A stretch of DNA of 64,000 nucleotides. It comes from Sphingobacteriales bacterium (lineage in GTDB: Bacteria; Bacteroidota; Bacteroidia; Chitinophagales; Chitinophagaceae). Below, piece after piece: positions 1 to 9,611 of this stretch. Every line of letters starts with the position of its first letter. Positions within the stretch are counted from its first letter, which is position 1. The DNA is taken from assembly GCA_016192105.1 (NCBI GenBank), contig JACPUV010000007.1, forward strand, positions 186,001 to 250,000, in the 5' to 3' direction. Position numbers and translations under genes: made by a program. The notes beneath the pieces are model-generated. The model did not search any database, was not told the DNA's origin, and saw only the letters and a program-made list of their open reading frames with translations.

Positions 1-1
1 T

Positions 2-376
2 GTGATGATCGACCTGGTGTCCACACTGATCCTGGAAGCGGAAGAGAAAATTGCTGCGGCCCGGGAATGCCTCGCCGGCGGGCAATGGGCAGACAGTATA
101 TACAATGCCTACTCCGCGCAGGTCCACAGTGCGAAAGCCCTGTTGCTGCAGCAGGGAGTGCATTGCAATACGCAGATCGGCATCCTCAATGACTTTGACC
201 GTCATTTTACGGAAAAAGGACTGTACAAAGCGAACTCATCTTTTAAGCAGGAAATGTTACGCATGAATGAACAGGCGCCAACCGGGGAATTTGCCACAAG
301 CTACCTTGACCAGGCGCTGGCCTTTATCGCATTTTCCAAAAACATCCGTGAATCGCTGGTATCAGCCGGAAACTAA
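2..376 (+). CDS. HEPN-like domain protein, probably the C-terminal part of a longer protein cut by the window edge
   Basis: ORF open to the window edge; alpha-helical HEPN-like pattern (WADSIYNAYSAQVHSAKALLL). The ORF may start before the window. Confidence 0.5.
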   Translation: MMIDLVSTLILEAEEKIAAARECLAGGQWADSIYNAYSAQVHSAKALLLQQGVHCNTQIGILNDFDRHFTEKGLYKANSSFKQEMLRMNEQAPTGEFATSYLDQALAFIAFSKNIRESLVSAGN

Positions 377-386
377 GCCGGGGTCT

Positions 387-1196
387 TCACTCTCCCAGTT
401 CCCGGAAAACGGATACGCCGCTGCCTCCTTCGAACCACCGGAAGCGTTCGCCCAGTCGTAATACTTCGCCGATAATAACAAGGGAAGGAGAGGAGAATGT
501 TTTTCCCGAAAAATCAACGGCACATTGCCCGAGGGTGGACAAATGCAGTTGCTGGGCCGGCGTACTGGCCTGTTCTATTACCGCAACTGGCCGGCGGGGA
601 TCCGCTTCATACTGCATAAGCCCTTTGGCCAGTAAACCTATATTACGCGCTGCCATATAAATCACCAGCGTTTCGTTACCCGAACCCATGGATCGCCAGG
701 TACATTCATCGTAGGCCTGCGTTGGATTAAACGCGATAAAACGGACGCCCTGTGCATAACCCCTTGCCGTCAGCGGAATACCTGTATAGGCGGAAAAACC
801 CGAAGCAGCCGTAATACCCGGAATTATTTCAAAAGGGATCTCGTGTTGTACCAGTCCTTCCAGTTCATCGAGGACATTGCTGAAGAATGCCACATCACCT
901 CCCTTTAACCGTAACACCCTTTTTCCCTGCAGCGCTTCCCGGACAATCAGGGCGGCCACTTCTTCCCGGGTATAGGATTGTGCGTTATAGCCCTGCTTCC
1001 CGGCAAGTATTACCGGGATCCCGGTCTTTGCATGCCTGCTGATAATATCCGGGTGTACCAACCGGTCGGAGATGATGATATCCGCCTCCTGCAGGCGCCG
1101 CTGCAATTTCAGGGTGATCAGTTCAGGATCGCCGGGCCCGGCACCTGCCAGGGTGACAAAGCCCCCCTCCTTATGTTGAACGGTTTGTGATTGCAT
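387..1196 (-). CDS. cobA: Uroporphyrinogen-III C-methyltransferase (SUMT, siroheme synthesis)
   Basis: VTLAGAGPGDPELITLKLQRRLQEAD and RVLRLKGGDVAFFSNVLDELEGL motifs; next to cysN/cysD. Confidence 0.92.
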   Translation of the reverse strand: MQSQTVQHKEGGFVTLAGAGPGDPELITLKLQRRLQEADIIISDRLVHPDIISRHAKTGIPVILAGKQGYNAQSYTREEVAALIVREALQGKRVLRLKGGDVAFFSNVLDELEGLVQHEIPFEIIPGITAASGFSAYTGIPLTARGYAQGVRFIAFNPTQAYDECTWRSMGSGNETLVIYMAARNIGLLAKGLMQYEADPRRPVAVIEQASTPAQQLHLSTLGQCAVDFSGKTFSSPSLVIIGEVLRLGERFRWFEGGSGVSVFRELGE

Positions 1197-1223
1197 CAGG
1201 CTGCGGTAAAGTTGCGGGTAAAA

Positions 1224-2465
1224 TCATTTTATGAGTACAGCCGCCACGGTACTGTTACTGGTTTCATCCACCAGGATCGCGGATCCGTATTCGCTGAGCT
1301 TTTCATAACTGTCATAGACCAGTGGAGCGGCCGTTTTAAGGGTGGCTTTCACCACTTCGTTGAGCTTCACATTTCCTTCCACCGGTTGTTGCTGCAGGGT
1401 ATTCACATCAATTTTATACTCCACCTGTTTCACGATGGCCCTCACTACCCGGCTGTTGTGCTGTAACAGGTACTTGTTGCCGGTCAGCAGGGGTTTATCA
1501 TCCATCCAGCAGAGCAACACTTCCAGTTCATTGCTTACCTGTGGCCGGTTATCCGATTTTACAATCGTATCGCCCCGGCTGATATCAATATCATCTGCCA
1601 GTTGCAGGACAGCACTCTGGGGAGCAAATACTTCCCCTGTTTCCTCTCCCGCGATCTCTACGGATGCGATCGTGCTGTCAATTCCCTGGGGCAGCACGGT
1701 CACTTTGTCCCCTTTTTTATAAATACCACTGATAACCTTACCGGCATAACCGCGGTAGTCATGCAGTTCCTCCGTCTGCGGGCGTATGACAAACTGTACC
1801 TGGAAACGGGCATCCGTGAGATTTACGTCGTCATCCAATTGCACTTCTTCCAGGAAATCCAGCAGGGGCTTTCCGGTGTACCAGGCAATGCGCTCCGATT
1901 TGTCCACGATATTATCTCCATCCAGGGCGCTCATCGGGATATAGGTGATATTCTTTAATCCCAGTTGCGCCGCCACCTGGTTATAATCGATCACAATATC
2001 ATTGAACACATCCTGAGAAAATTCCACGAGGTCCATTTTGTTTACGGCCACCACCACATGTTTGATACGCAGCAGGGAAGCAATGATCGAGTGACGGCGG
2101 GTTTGTTCCACCACGCCCTGTCTCGCATCGATCAGGATGATGATCAGGCTGGCGTTGGAAGCGCCGGTGATCATATTGCGGGTGTACTGCACATGGCCGG
2201 GGGCATCGGCAATAATGAATTTGCGTTTCGGGGTACTGAAGTAGCGATAGGCCACATCAATCGTAATCCCCTGTTCCCGTTCGGCACGCAGCCCGTCTGT
2301 CAGCAGGGCCAGGTCCACGGAACCATCGGTCCGGTTCTTGGTGGACTTTTCCAGTGCTTCCAGCTGGTCAATCAGGATATTCTTGCTGTCATACAGCAGC
2401 CGGCCGATCAGGGTGCTCTTCCCGTCGTCCACACTGCCGGCTGTTATAAATCGTAATAAATCCAT
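1224..2465 (-). CDS. cysN: Sulfate adenylyltransferase subunit 1 (GTPase)
   Basis: GSVDDGKSTLIGRLLYDSK, DAPGHVQYTRNM, NKMDLV GTPase motifs. Confidence 0.95.
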   Translation of the reverse strand: MDLLRFITAGSVDDGKSTLIGRLLYDSKNILIDQLEALEKSTKNRTDGSVDLALLTDGLRAEREQGITIDVAYRYFSTPKRKFIIADAPGHVQYTRNMITGASNASLIIILIDARQGVVEQTRRHSIIASLLRIKHVVVAVNKMDLVEFSQDVFNDIVIDYNQVAAQLGLKNITYIPMSALDGDNIVDKSERIAWYTGKPLLDFLEEVQLDDDVNLTDARFQVQFVIRPQTEELHDYRGYAGKVISGIYKKGDKVTVLPQGIDSTIASVEIAGEETGEVFAPQSAVLQLADDIDISRGDTIVKSDNRPQVSNELEVLLCWMDDKPLLTGNKYLLQHNSRVVRAIVKQVEYKIDVNTLQQQPVEGNVKLNEVVKATLKTAAPLVYDSYEKLSEYGSAILVDETSNSTVAAVLIK

Positions 2466-2467
2466 GT

Positions 2468-2656
2468 GAAAGTCAAAAGTAAAAAGTCAAAAGTAAAAAA
2501 TGTACAATCATTCAGATCGCAAACTCTTTTATACCTGAAGTTTCACTTATTTTTATTTTGTTAAAAAATTATATTCAACTTGCATTAAAATCCAGATCAG
2601 TAAAGTCTGTCCAGCCTTAGGCATTTTTACTTTTTCCTTTTGAATTTTTACTTTAG
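2468..2656. repeat. Inverted pair of 7-bp-period arrays between cysN and cysD
   Basis: (AAGTCAA/AAGTAAA)n at 2468-2502 and the reverse-complement type (TTTTTAC)n at 2622-2656. Confidence 0.7.
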
Positions 2657-3564
2657 AAGTATCCGTTTTTCTTCCGGTCTTCCATCGCCGCTTCCGTCAC
2701 TTTATCATCGATGCGGGTCTCCCCTCTTTCACTGATCCGGGTCGCTACGATCTCGTTGATCACCTCCTCCAGGGTTTCGGCTGTGGATTCCACCGCTGCC
2801 GTGCAGGTCATATCGCCCACGGTACGATACCGTACTTTTTTGGTCATTACCAGGTCCTGCTCATCCGGCTGCACGAATTCACTGATCGCCACCAGTTGTC
2901 CTTCGTGCTGGATCACTTTACGTTCATGGGCAAAGTAGATGGAAGGCAGGTCAATATTTTCTTTCCGGATATAATTCCAGATATCCAGTTCGGTCCAGTT
3001 GCTGATCGGGAACACCCGGACATTTTCTCCTTTATGAATTTTGCCATTGTAAATATTCCAGAGTTCGGGTCGCTGGAGTTTGGGATTCCATTGCCCGAAT
3101 TCATCCCGTACGGAAAATATCCTTTCCTTGGCCCTGGCTTTTTCCTCATCGCGACGGGCTCCGCCGATGCAGCAATCAAAGCCAAACTCCTCGATCGTAT
3201 CCAGCAGGGTGTAGGTCTGCAACCAGTTGCGGCTGGGAAATTTTCCTTTGGGTTCGGTCAGGCTTCTTTGCCGGATGGTATCCTGTACCTTTCTGACCAC
3301 TAAAGTGGCACCCAGCTGGCTGGCCATGGCATCCCGGAAATCAAGTGCTTCGGGGAAATTGTGCCCGGTGTCAATATGTACCAGGGGAAACGGGATCCTT
3401 CCGGGTGCAAAAGCCTTGCGGGCCAGGTGTACCAGGGTGATGGAATCCTTTCCCCCGCTGAAAAGCAGGGCCGGTTTTTCAAACTGGGCTGCCACTTCCC
3501 GGAAAATATGGATGCTTTCCGATTCCAGTTGTTCGAGATAATTCAGGTGATGACTGTTATTCAT
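2653..3564 (-). CDS. cysD: Sulfate adenylyltransferase subunit 2
   Basis: HLNYLEQLESESIHIFREVAAQFEKPALLFSGGKDSI; pairs with cysN. Confidence 0.95.
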   Translation of the reverse strand: MNNSHHLNYLEQLESESIHIFREVAAQFEKPALLFSGGKDSITLVHLARKAFAPGRIPFPLVHIDTGHNFPEALDFRDAMASQLGATLVVRKVQDTIRQRSLTEPKGKFPSRNWLQTYTLLDTIEEFGFDCCIGGARRDEEKARAKERIFSVRDEFGQWNPKLQRPELWNIYNGKIHKGENVRVFPISNWTELDIWNYIRKENIDLPSIYFAHERKVIQHEGQLVAISEFVQPDEQDLVMTKKVRYRTVGDMTCTAAVESTAETLEEVINEIVATRISERGETRIDDKVTEAAMEDRKKNGYF

Positions 3565-3583
3565 ACGCTACTGTTCAGTTCCT

Positions 3584-4291
3584 TTATTTATGGGTTCGTT
3601 CTCCATGTAATCCGCATTCTTTCTGCGAGGTTTCCCACCACCACCTGCCTGCCCGCGGGTGTTCGCCGGGTTCAATGGCCCGGGTACAGGGGGCGCAGCC
3701 GATACTGATGAATCCCTTATCATGAAGGGGATTATACGGCACATTATGTTCTTTAATATACTCCATCATCTGTGTATAGTTCCAGCGGATCAGCGGGTTG
3801 AACTTATACAGGTTTCTTCCTTCGTCCCATTCGATCAGGGGCATATCCTGCCGGTTATCGGATTGTTCAGCCCGCAATCCGGTGATCCAGACACTGGCCC
3901 CGCTCAGTGCCCGGTTCAGCGGGATCACTTTCCGGATATGGCAGCAGGTCTTCCTGTTCTCCACTGATTCATAAAAACTGTTGATCCCGCTTTCGGATAC
4001 AAACGCTTCCACATCTTTTGCTTCCGGGAAATATACCTGGATGTTTTTTTTATAGCGGGCGTTGTTGCGGTCCAGGAGTTCGTAAGCCTCATTAAACAGC
4101 CTGCCGGTGTCGATCGTAAAGATCTTTACCGGCAGGTTATTTTTAAATATAATATCGGTGAGCACCTGGTCTTCCTGCCCCAGGGAAGAGGAAAACACCA
4201 CTCCCTGCGGAAACCATTCCGTAACCAGCCTGATCGCTTCCGTAACCGTAGCCTGCTCCGCCTGTGCTATTTGTTCCTTCGTCAGCATCAT
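3584..4291 (-). CDS. cysH: Adenylyl/phosphoadenylyl-sulfate reductase, CC..CxxC (4Fe-4S) type
   Basis: SSLGQEDQVLTD, KTCCHIRKVIPL, GCAPCTRAIEPGEHPRAGRWWWE, ECGLH tail. Confidence 0.93.
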   Translation of the reverse strand: MMLTKEQIAQAEQATVTEAIRLVTEWFPQGVVFSSSLGQEDQVLTDIIFKNNLPVKIFTIDTGRLFNEAYELLDRNNARYKKNIQVYFPEAKDVEAFVSESGINSFYESVENRKTCCHIRKVIPLNRALSGASVWITGLRAEQSDNRQDMPLIEWDEGRNLYKFNPLIRWNYTQMMEYIKEHNVPYNPLHDKGFISIGCAPCTRAIEPGEHPRAGRWWWETSQKECGLHGERTHK

Positions 4292-4923
4292 ATATTGGGC
4301 TGCGGGGTAAACCGCAGGTATGGCTTCACCACTTTAACTCCTTTCGCAAATTTTTTCTGTGCATCCTCTGTAGTAACTGATAATGCCACGATCACATCCT
4401 CCCCTTCCTTCCAGTCGGCCGGGGTGGCCACGCTGTAACCGGCTGTCAGCTGCAGGGAATCGATCACCCGTAATACTTCATAGAAGTTCCGCCCGGTGGA
4501 AGCGGGATACGTGATGGTGAGTTTTATTTTTTTATCGGGCCCGATCACAAAAAGGGAACGGACGGTAAAAGTTTCAGATGCCTTGGGATGGATCATATCA
4601 TACAGGAAGGCCACTACCCTGTCCGGGTCCGCGATAATGGGGAAATCCACATTGCAGTGCTGTGTTTCATTAATGTCCTTTATCCAGTCCTTGTGCTTAT
4701 CCAGCGGGTCCACGCTGACAGCCAGCACTTTTACATTCCGCTTGCGGAACTCTTCCTGCAGCAGGGCTGTTTTTCCCAGTTCGGTGGTGCATACCGGTGT
4801 ATAATCCGCCGGGTGAGAAAACAGGATGCCCCAGCTGTCGCCAAGGTATTCATGAAAATCAATTTCACCTGCGGTGGTCTGTGCTTTAAAATTCGGGGCG
4901 ATGTCCCCTAAGTGTAGTGCCAT
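4288..4923 (-). CDS. Peroxiredoxin (Prx6-like)
   Basis: SHPADYTPVCTTELG active site; overlaps cysH by 4 bp. Confidence 0.92.
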   Translation of the reverse strand: MALHLGDIAPNFKAQTTAGEIDFHEYLGDSWGILFSHPADYTPVCTTELGKTALLQEEFRKRNVKVLAVSVDPLDKHKDWIKDINETQHCNVDFPIIADPDRVVAFLYDMIHPKASETFTVRSLFVIGPDKKIKLTITYPASTGRNFYEVLRVIDSLQLTAGYSVATPADWKEGEDVIVALSVTTEDAQKKFAKGVKVVKPYLRFTPQPNI

Positions 4924-5021
4924 ATACTGATGTTTTTAAGTTGTAAAAGTACTATAAAATCAATTCCCTACCAACCTGATAGACTTAAACAGCTGCTAAA
5001 CAAACAACTGTGCGTCCCTTG

Positions 5022-5429
5022 TCAGGATGCCAGGTCTTTTAAGGTCCTGTTTTCCAATATCCCCAGCGAAGCGTCCCGCACTTCGATCATCATATCATGC
5101 AGGCCGCATTTTTTTTCATCGCAGTGTTTGCAGCGCTCATAAAAGTAAAGGCTGACACAGGGAAGCATGGCAATGGGGCCATTGACCAGTCGTACGATCG
5201 TTGCCACTTTGACCTTTGCCGGGTCCTTACTCAAAAAATAGCCGCCGCCCTTCCCCTTCTTGCTGTCGAGGATACCGGCTTTTTTCAGTTCCAGTAAAAT
5301 ATTCTCGAGGAACTTGAGCGGGATCTTCTTCTTTTTCGAAATCTCAGAGATCAGCACCGGTCCCTGCTTGTATCGTTCGGTCAGGTATTCCAGGGCTTTA
5401 AAGGCGTATTGTGATTTCTTTGACAGCAT
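5022..5429 (-). CDS. Rrf2 family transcriptional regulator
   Basis: SKKSQYAFKALEYLTERY, GKGGGYFLSKDP, Cys cluster CKHCDEKKC. Confidence 0.88.
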   Translation of the reverse strand: MLSKKSQYAFKALEYLTERYKQGPVLISEISKKKKIPLKFLENILLELKKAGILDSKKGKGGGYFLSKDPAKVKVATIVRLVNGPIAMLPCVSLYFYERCKHCDEKKCGLHDMMIEVRDASLGILENRTLKDLAS

Positions 5430-5438
5430 ATAAAAGGA

Positions 5439-5834
5439 TTATTCAATGATCAGCTTATAGTTTACCGGGGAATTTTTCCTCAGCATGACCGCCACCCCGC
5501 AATATTTTTCCAGCGATAATTCAATCGCCTTTCTCACTTTATCCTCATTCCCGGCCGCGGTTTTAAGCCGGTATGTTATCTCCACCCCTGTAAATACTTT
5601 CGGGTGTTCTTCTGTTTGTTCCGCCGCCGCTTCCATGGTAAGACCCGAGAATTCCACCCGCATCTTCTCCAGGATATCTACCAGGTCGATCCCCGAACAA
5701 CCGGCCAGTGCGGATAACAGGAGGGCCTTGGGACCGTGCCCGTTCTTTTTGTCTCCATCCACCCTGATCCGGTTTCCGTCGTGTTCACTTTCAAACCGAT
5801 GCTCTCCTTTCCATACCGTAGTTGTCTTCATCAC
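5439..5834 (-). CDS. OsmC family protein
   Basis: GPKALLLSALAGCSGIDLVDILEKMR and KYCGVAVMLRKNSPVNY. Confidence 0.88.
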   Translation of the reverse strand: MMKTTTVWKGEHRFESEHDGNRIRVDGDKKNGHGPKALLLSALAGCSGIDLVDILEKMRVEFSGLTMEAAAEQTEEHPKVFTGVEITYRLKTAAGNEDKVRKAIELSLEKYCGVAVMLRKNSPVNYKLIIE

Positions 5835-6820
5835 AATTCGTGTTTTTTATTTGTTGAGATATTTTCCAGCGTCCACCGGATTTCCTGCTCAAATTTATTC
5901 TTTCTTTCCCCACATCCCGCTTTTTTGCAGATCCGGCAGGAAAAGGGCAGGCAACCATCGCAATGGACGAAAAATTCAGGCGACTCCCCGAATTCTTTCC
6001 GTACCAGTTCGGCCAGGCTGTCTATTTCCCGGTGCGCCTCATGTACATTGAGGTACCAGGGCACGGTCAGGTGGCAGTCAAGGTGCAGGACGGTCCCGTA
6101 TTTTATCACCCGCAGGTTATGCAGGTCGATCCAGTTCTCCCCGCGGTTCTTATTCAGCAGGTCCACCATCCGGCCCAGCAGGCTACTGTCCGCCTCGTCC
6201 ATGATACCCGCAATGGACTTACGCAATATTTTATACCCGGTAACCATAATGATGGCCCCGAAGATGAAGGCCACCACGCTGTCGATCCACGCCAGGCCGG
6301 TAAAGTACAGCAATACCAGTCCGACAATAATCCCCAGGGTGGACAGGGTATCACTCTGCAAATGGCGCCCGCTGGCCACCAGGGCCAGGGAATTGTTCTT
6401 TTTACCGGTACGTAAACAGAAAAAAGCTATCAGGTAATTCGCTCCCGCGGCAGCGGCCACGAGCCAGATCCCGGTATCCAGCCGATGGAGCTGAACCGGG
6501 TTAATCAGGTTCTGCGCAGCTTTATAAAGGATGATGACCCCCGCACTGGCAATCAGGGTTCCTTCAATGGCTGCGGAAATAAACTCCGCCTTTCCATGCC
6601 CATAGGGATGATCCCAGTCCTTCGGTTTGGCGGCCACATAAAGACTGTAGAGCCCGATAAAACCTGCCGTCACATTGACAATGCTTTCCAGCGCATCTGT
6701 CAGGATCGCCACGGAGTGGGTGGAATAATAGGCAATGAATTTAACCACCAGTATAACAACGGACAGTATGGCCACCCACTTCTGCATCCGGAGGTTTTGC
6801 TTTTCCCTGCTTATATCCAT
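5831..6820 (-). CDS. Cation diffusion facilitator transporter with Cys-rich C-terminal tail
   Basis: ILTDALESIVNVTAGFIGLYSLYVAAKPKDWDHPYGHGKAEF; tail CDGCLPFSCRICKKAGC. Confidence 0.92.
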   Translation of the reverse strand: MDISREKQNLRMQKWVAILSVVILVVKFIAYYSTHSVAILTDALESIVNVTAGFIGLYSLYVAAKPKDWDHPYGHGKAEFISAAIEGTLIASAGVIILYKAAQNLINPVQLHRLDTGIWLVAAAAGANYLIAFFCLRTGKKNNSLALVASGRHLQSDTLSTLGIIVGLVLLYFTGLAWIDSVVAFIFGAIIMVTGYKILRKSIAGIMDEADSSLLGRMVDLLNKNRGENWIDLHNLRVIKYGTVLHLDCHLTVPWYLNVHEAHREIDSLAELVRKEFGESPEFFVHCDGCLPFSCRICKKAGCGERKNKFEQEIRWTLENISTNKKHEL

Positions 6821-6863
6821 GGTTACATTTATTTATTTGTTGTTGCGGAACCGGGGCCTCCTG

Positions 6864-8303
6864 TCAGGACTGCTGCCGGAACAATCCCCTGAAAAAACGG
6901 GCGATGCGGTTATAAAATTCTTTATTGAGCAGCTGCGAATCACGCATAGCCTTATACGTTAGGAACAGCCCCAGTGGCAGCAGTACCGCTGTTGCCAGCC
7001 ACATGCCGGCAAACGGGGTAAGACTGTCCTCCTTCGCAAATTTCTCGCCCGTGGTACTGGAAAAATAAAACAGCATAAAAAAGACGATCGCGAAAATGAG
7101 GGGTGTGCCCAGTCCCCCTTTCCGGATAATGGAGCCCAGCGGGGCGCCAATCAGGAACAATACCAGGCAGGCCAGCGAAAGGGAGATCTTCCGGTGCCAT
7201 TCAATCTCATGTTTCCGCAGGTTTCTCTCCTTGTCTTTCATAATCTGGAATAAGGATTCGGCATTGATCCGGATTGAACCGGCCGTGCTTTTGGCCATTT
7301 CATTCACATTGGAACGGGCTGAGTCCGGTAAGAGTTCATTAAAGTTCCGGGCCCTGGCAAAAACGGAACTGTCCGGGGGATAGCGGTTCCAGGAAGAATC
7401 CAGGAGTGAATTAAACGGCAGCACATTAAACATATCCTTCAGGGTTTGTTCCCGGGTCTGTGCATTTTCCTTTTTCAGGGAGTCAATGGCTTTGTCGAGC
7501 TGGCGCATGCTGAACATTTTTTCGTTGTTCTTATTTACGCTGTCGGCTGTCCGGCTGGAAAAGCCCAGGTTGCTCAGGTCAAACTGCTTTTTATATTCGT
7601 TGAACCCGATCCGGATGTATTCGATATTTGACCGGGCATATACATTTCCCCGCTCCTGGTAGCGCCAGCCATCTTTGAGGTTGAATTCGAGGAACCGTTT
7701 GTTTTCCGTCACCCGCATGATACCGCTTTTGGCCACAATAAAATTATCCTGCAGGGGATTGCCCTGTTCATAGATGATCACATCCCGGATCACGCTGTCA
7801 TTGGCCTCTTTCTTTCCGATCTTAATGGCAAAGCCGCTGATCTTATCATAAAAAACACCTTCCTTCAGATCAAAGGCCGGCTTGGCATAAATAATATCGG
7901 CCAGCAGCGTTCTGGATTTAAGATTGGCCACCGGGATCACATAATTGGAGAACAGGAAAGCAATCCCGCTGATAAAGACACTGATAATAAATAAGGGCCG
8001 CATAAAACGGAGCAGGGATATCCCGGCCGATTTGATGGCCACGAGTTCAAAACTTTCACCCAGGTTTCCAAAGGTCATTAACGACGAAAGCAGGATGGCC
8101 AGGGGCAGGGCCAGGGGTACCAGTACGGCACTTTGGTACAGGATAAACTCCAGTATGACCTGCACACCCAGTCCCTTTCCCACAAAGTCATCGATATAGA
8201 GCCAGAAAAACTGGATGACCAGTACCAGCAACGTGATGAAGAACGTAGCGATAAAGGGGCCGATAAAGGCCTTAATGATGAGTTTATCTAATTTCCTGAA
8301 CAC
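6864..8303 (-). CDS. LptF/LptG family permease (YjgP/YjgQ)
   Basis: KLDKLIIKAFIGPFIATFFITLLVLVIQFFWLYIDD; GTG start at 8303 chosen over the ORF-track start at 8390. Confidence 0.85.
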   Translation of the reverse strand: MFRKLDKLIIKAFIGPFIATFFITLLVLVIQFFWLYIDDFVGKGLGVQVILEFILYQSAVLVPLALPLAILLSSLMTFGNLGESFELVAIKSAGISLLRFMRPLFIISVFISGIAFLFSNYVIPVANLKSRTLLADIIYAKPAFDLKEGVFYDKISGFAIKIGKKEANDSVIRDVIIYEQGNPLQDNFIVAKSGIMRVTENKRFLEFNLKDGWRYQERGNVYARSNIEYIRIGFNEYKKQFDLSNLGFSSRTADSVNKNNEKMFSMRQLDKAIDSLKKENAQTREQTLKDMFNVLPFNSLLDSSWNRYPPDSSVFARARNFNELLPDSARSNVNEMAKSTAGSIRINAESLFQIMKDKERNLRKHEIEWHRKISLSLACLVLFLIGAPLGSIIRKGGLGTPLIFAIVFFMLFYFSSTTGEKFAKEDSLTPFAGMWLATAVLLPLGLFLTYKAMRDSQLLNKEFYNRIARFFRGLFRQQS

Positions 8304-8317
8304 GTTATCTTTAATAG

Positions 8318-8935
8318 ATGAATTCCGCAAAAATAAGGCTTTCAGGAGAGGAGCAGTTACAGGTATTGAATGGTGACTGGATTTTAACAAAGAACCGGAT
8401 CCTGCAGGAGATTGACCTGTTTTTCGGCAAACTGCAGCAGGACCAGCAAAACCTGTTCGCGCAATCGCTGAAAAAGCTTCCGGAATCGGTTGATACTATT
8501 CCTCCCAAAATATCGCGGGGAGAGAATTTCGGGGGCCTGCCCTATCGGGTATTGGATTACCCGCGCTGTTTTCAGCCCTCCGGTATTTTCGCGGTTCGAA
8601 CCTTGTTCTGGTGGGGACATTTTTTCAGCGTTACCCTGCACCTCTCCGGCAGCTGGAAAACAGCGAGCCAGGAAGCCGTTATCCGTCATTACCGGCAACT
8701 GAAAGATTGGGGTTTTCTCGTTTGTACAGGCGCTGATCCCTGGCAACAGGACCCTGCGTCCGGGCAATACCAACTGGTCGGTCAGCTCTCTTTACGGGCA
8801 TTTGAAAAAATAACCAGGGAACAGTCCTTTATTAAACTGGTTGCAAAACATGAACTGGCCGACTGGGAACAAATACCCGGGCGTCTGCTCGAAGACTTTA
8901 AGCGGTTGATGGAAACAGCCGGGTATGCAGGTTAA
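8318..8935 (+). CDS. Hypothetical protein
   Basis: 205-aa ORF, divergent from the LptF/G permease with a -7-like box 4 bp before the ATG. Confidence 0.7.
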   Translation: MNSAKIRLSGEEQLQVLNGDWILTKNRILQEIDLFFGKLQQDQQNLFAQSLKKLPESVDTIPPKISRGENFGGLPYRVLDYPRCFQPSGIFAVRTLFWWGHFFSVTLHLSGSWKTASQEAVIRHYRQLKDWGFLVCTGADPWQQDPASGQYQLVGQLSLRAFEKITREQSFIKLVAKHELADWEQIPGRLLEDFKRLMETAGYAG

Positions 8936-9309
8936 TTACCCAGGCGGTGGAAAAGCTCCTTGACCTGGTAATCCCAGAGCATACTCTGGTCCTTGATGTC
9001 CTTTTTTTCTGCAAAGTCTTTGATCACCAGAATGGTCTGGTTCGTGATCTCAGATTTTTCAATGCGGAACTCGAAATATTCCTCTTTAGGGGCGGTCTGC
9101 CAGTGAAAACGTACAAACTTGTCCTGTTCACTTTCCAGTATATCTGCTTTTTCAAAAGCACCATTCCAGCCAAAGTAAAAAATACTGTCTCTCTCATCCA
9201 CTTTATCAGCAAACCACTCAGCCAGGCCGGCCGGGGTGGCGAGGAATTCGTATAGTATGGGAGGGGAGCAGCGTACGGGAAATTCTAAGGTATATAATTG
9301 TTTACTCAT
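8932..9309 (-). CDS. START-like/SRPBCC domain protein
   Basis: YTLEFPVRCSPPILYEFLATPAGLAEWFADKV; start MSKQLY chosen. Confidence 0.8.
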   Translation of the reverse strand: MSKQLYTLEFPVRCSPPILYEFLATPAGLAEWFADKVDERDSIFYFGWNGAFEKADILESEQDKFVRFHWQTAPKEEYFEFRIEKSEITNQTILVIKDFAEKKDIKDQSMLWDYQVKELFHRLGN

Positions 9310-9611
9310 TGGTTTCAATCGACACATTGCGATAGCTGCAATAATAGAAAATAAATCATTGCGGCAAAATATTTTATGACTTATTTTTCCCCTTATTTGT
9401 TACCGCAAGGCCCCCTGAAAAATAAAACAGGGAATAATTCGTTAATAGGATGCCAAAATTTATTTGGGCCGTACGGGCAAATGCGTTAAATTGCCTTGAA
9501 GTTCAATACTTTCTGTACAAGCCGGACATTGTGGTGGGTATTTTTAGAGTATAAGACCAAGCCAACTTATTATTCTTTGACCCTTAAAATACACCATTTA
9601 AAACCATACCT

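Noticed and set aside
3640-3665. CCTGCCTGCCCGCGGG palindrome near the end of cysH as a mobile repeat
   Set aside because: It encodes the conserved EHPRAGRWWWE segment of the reductase, so it is ordinary coding sequence.
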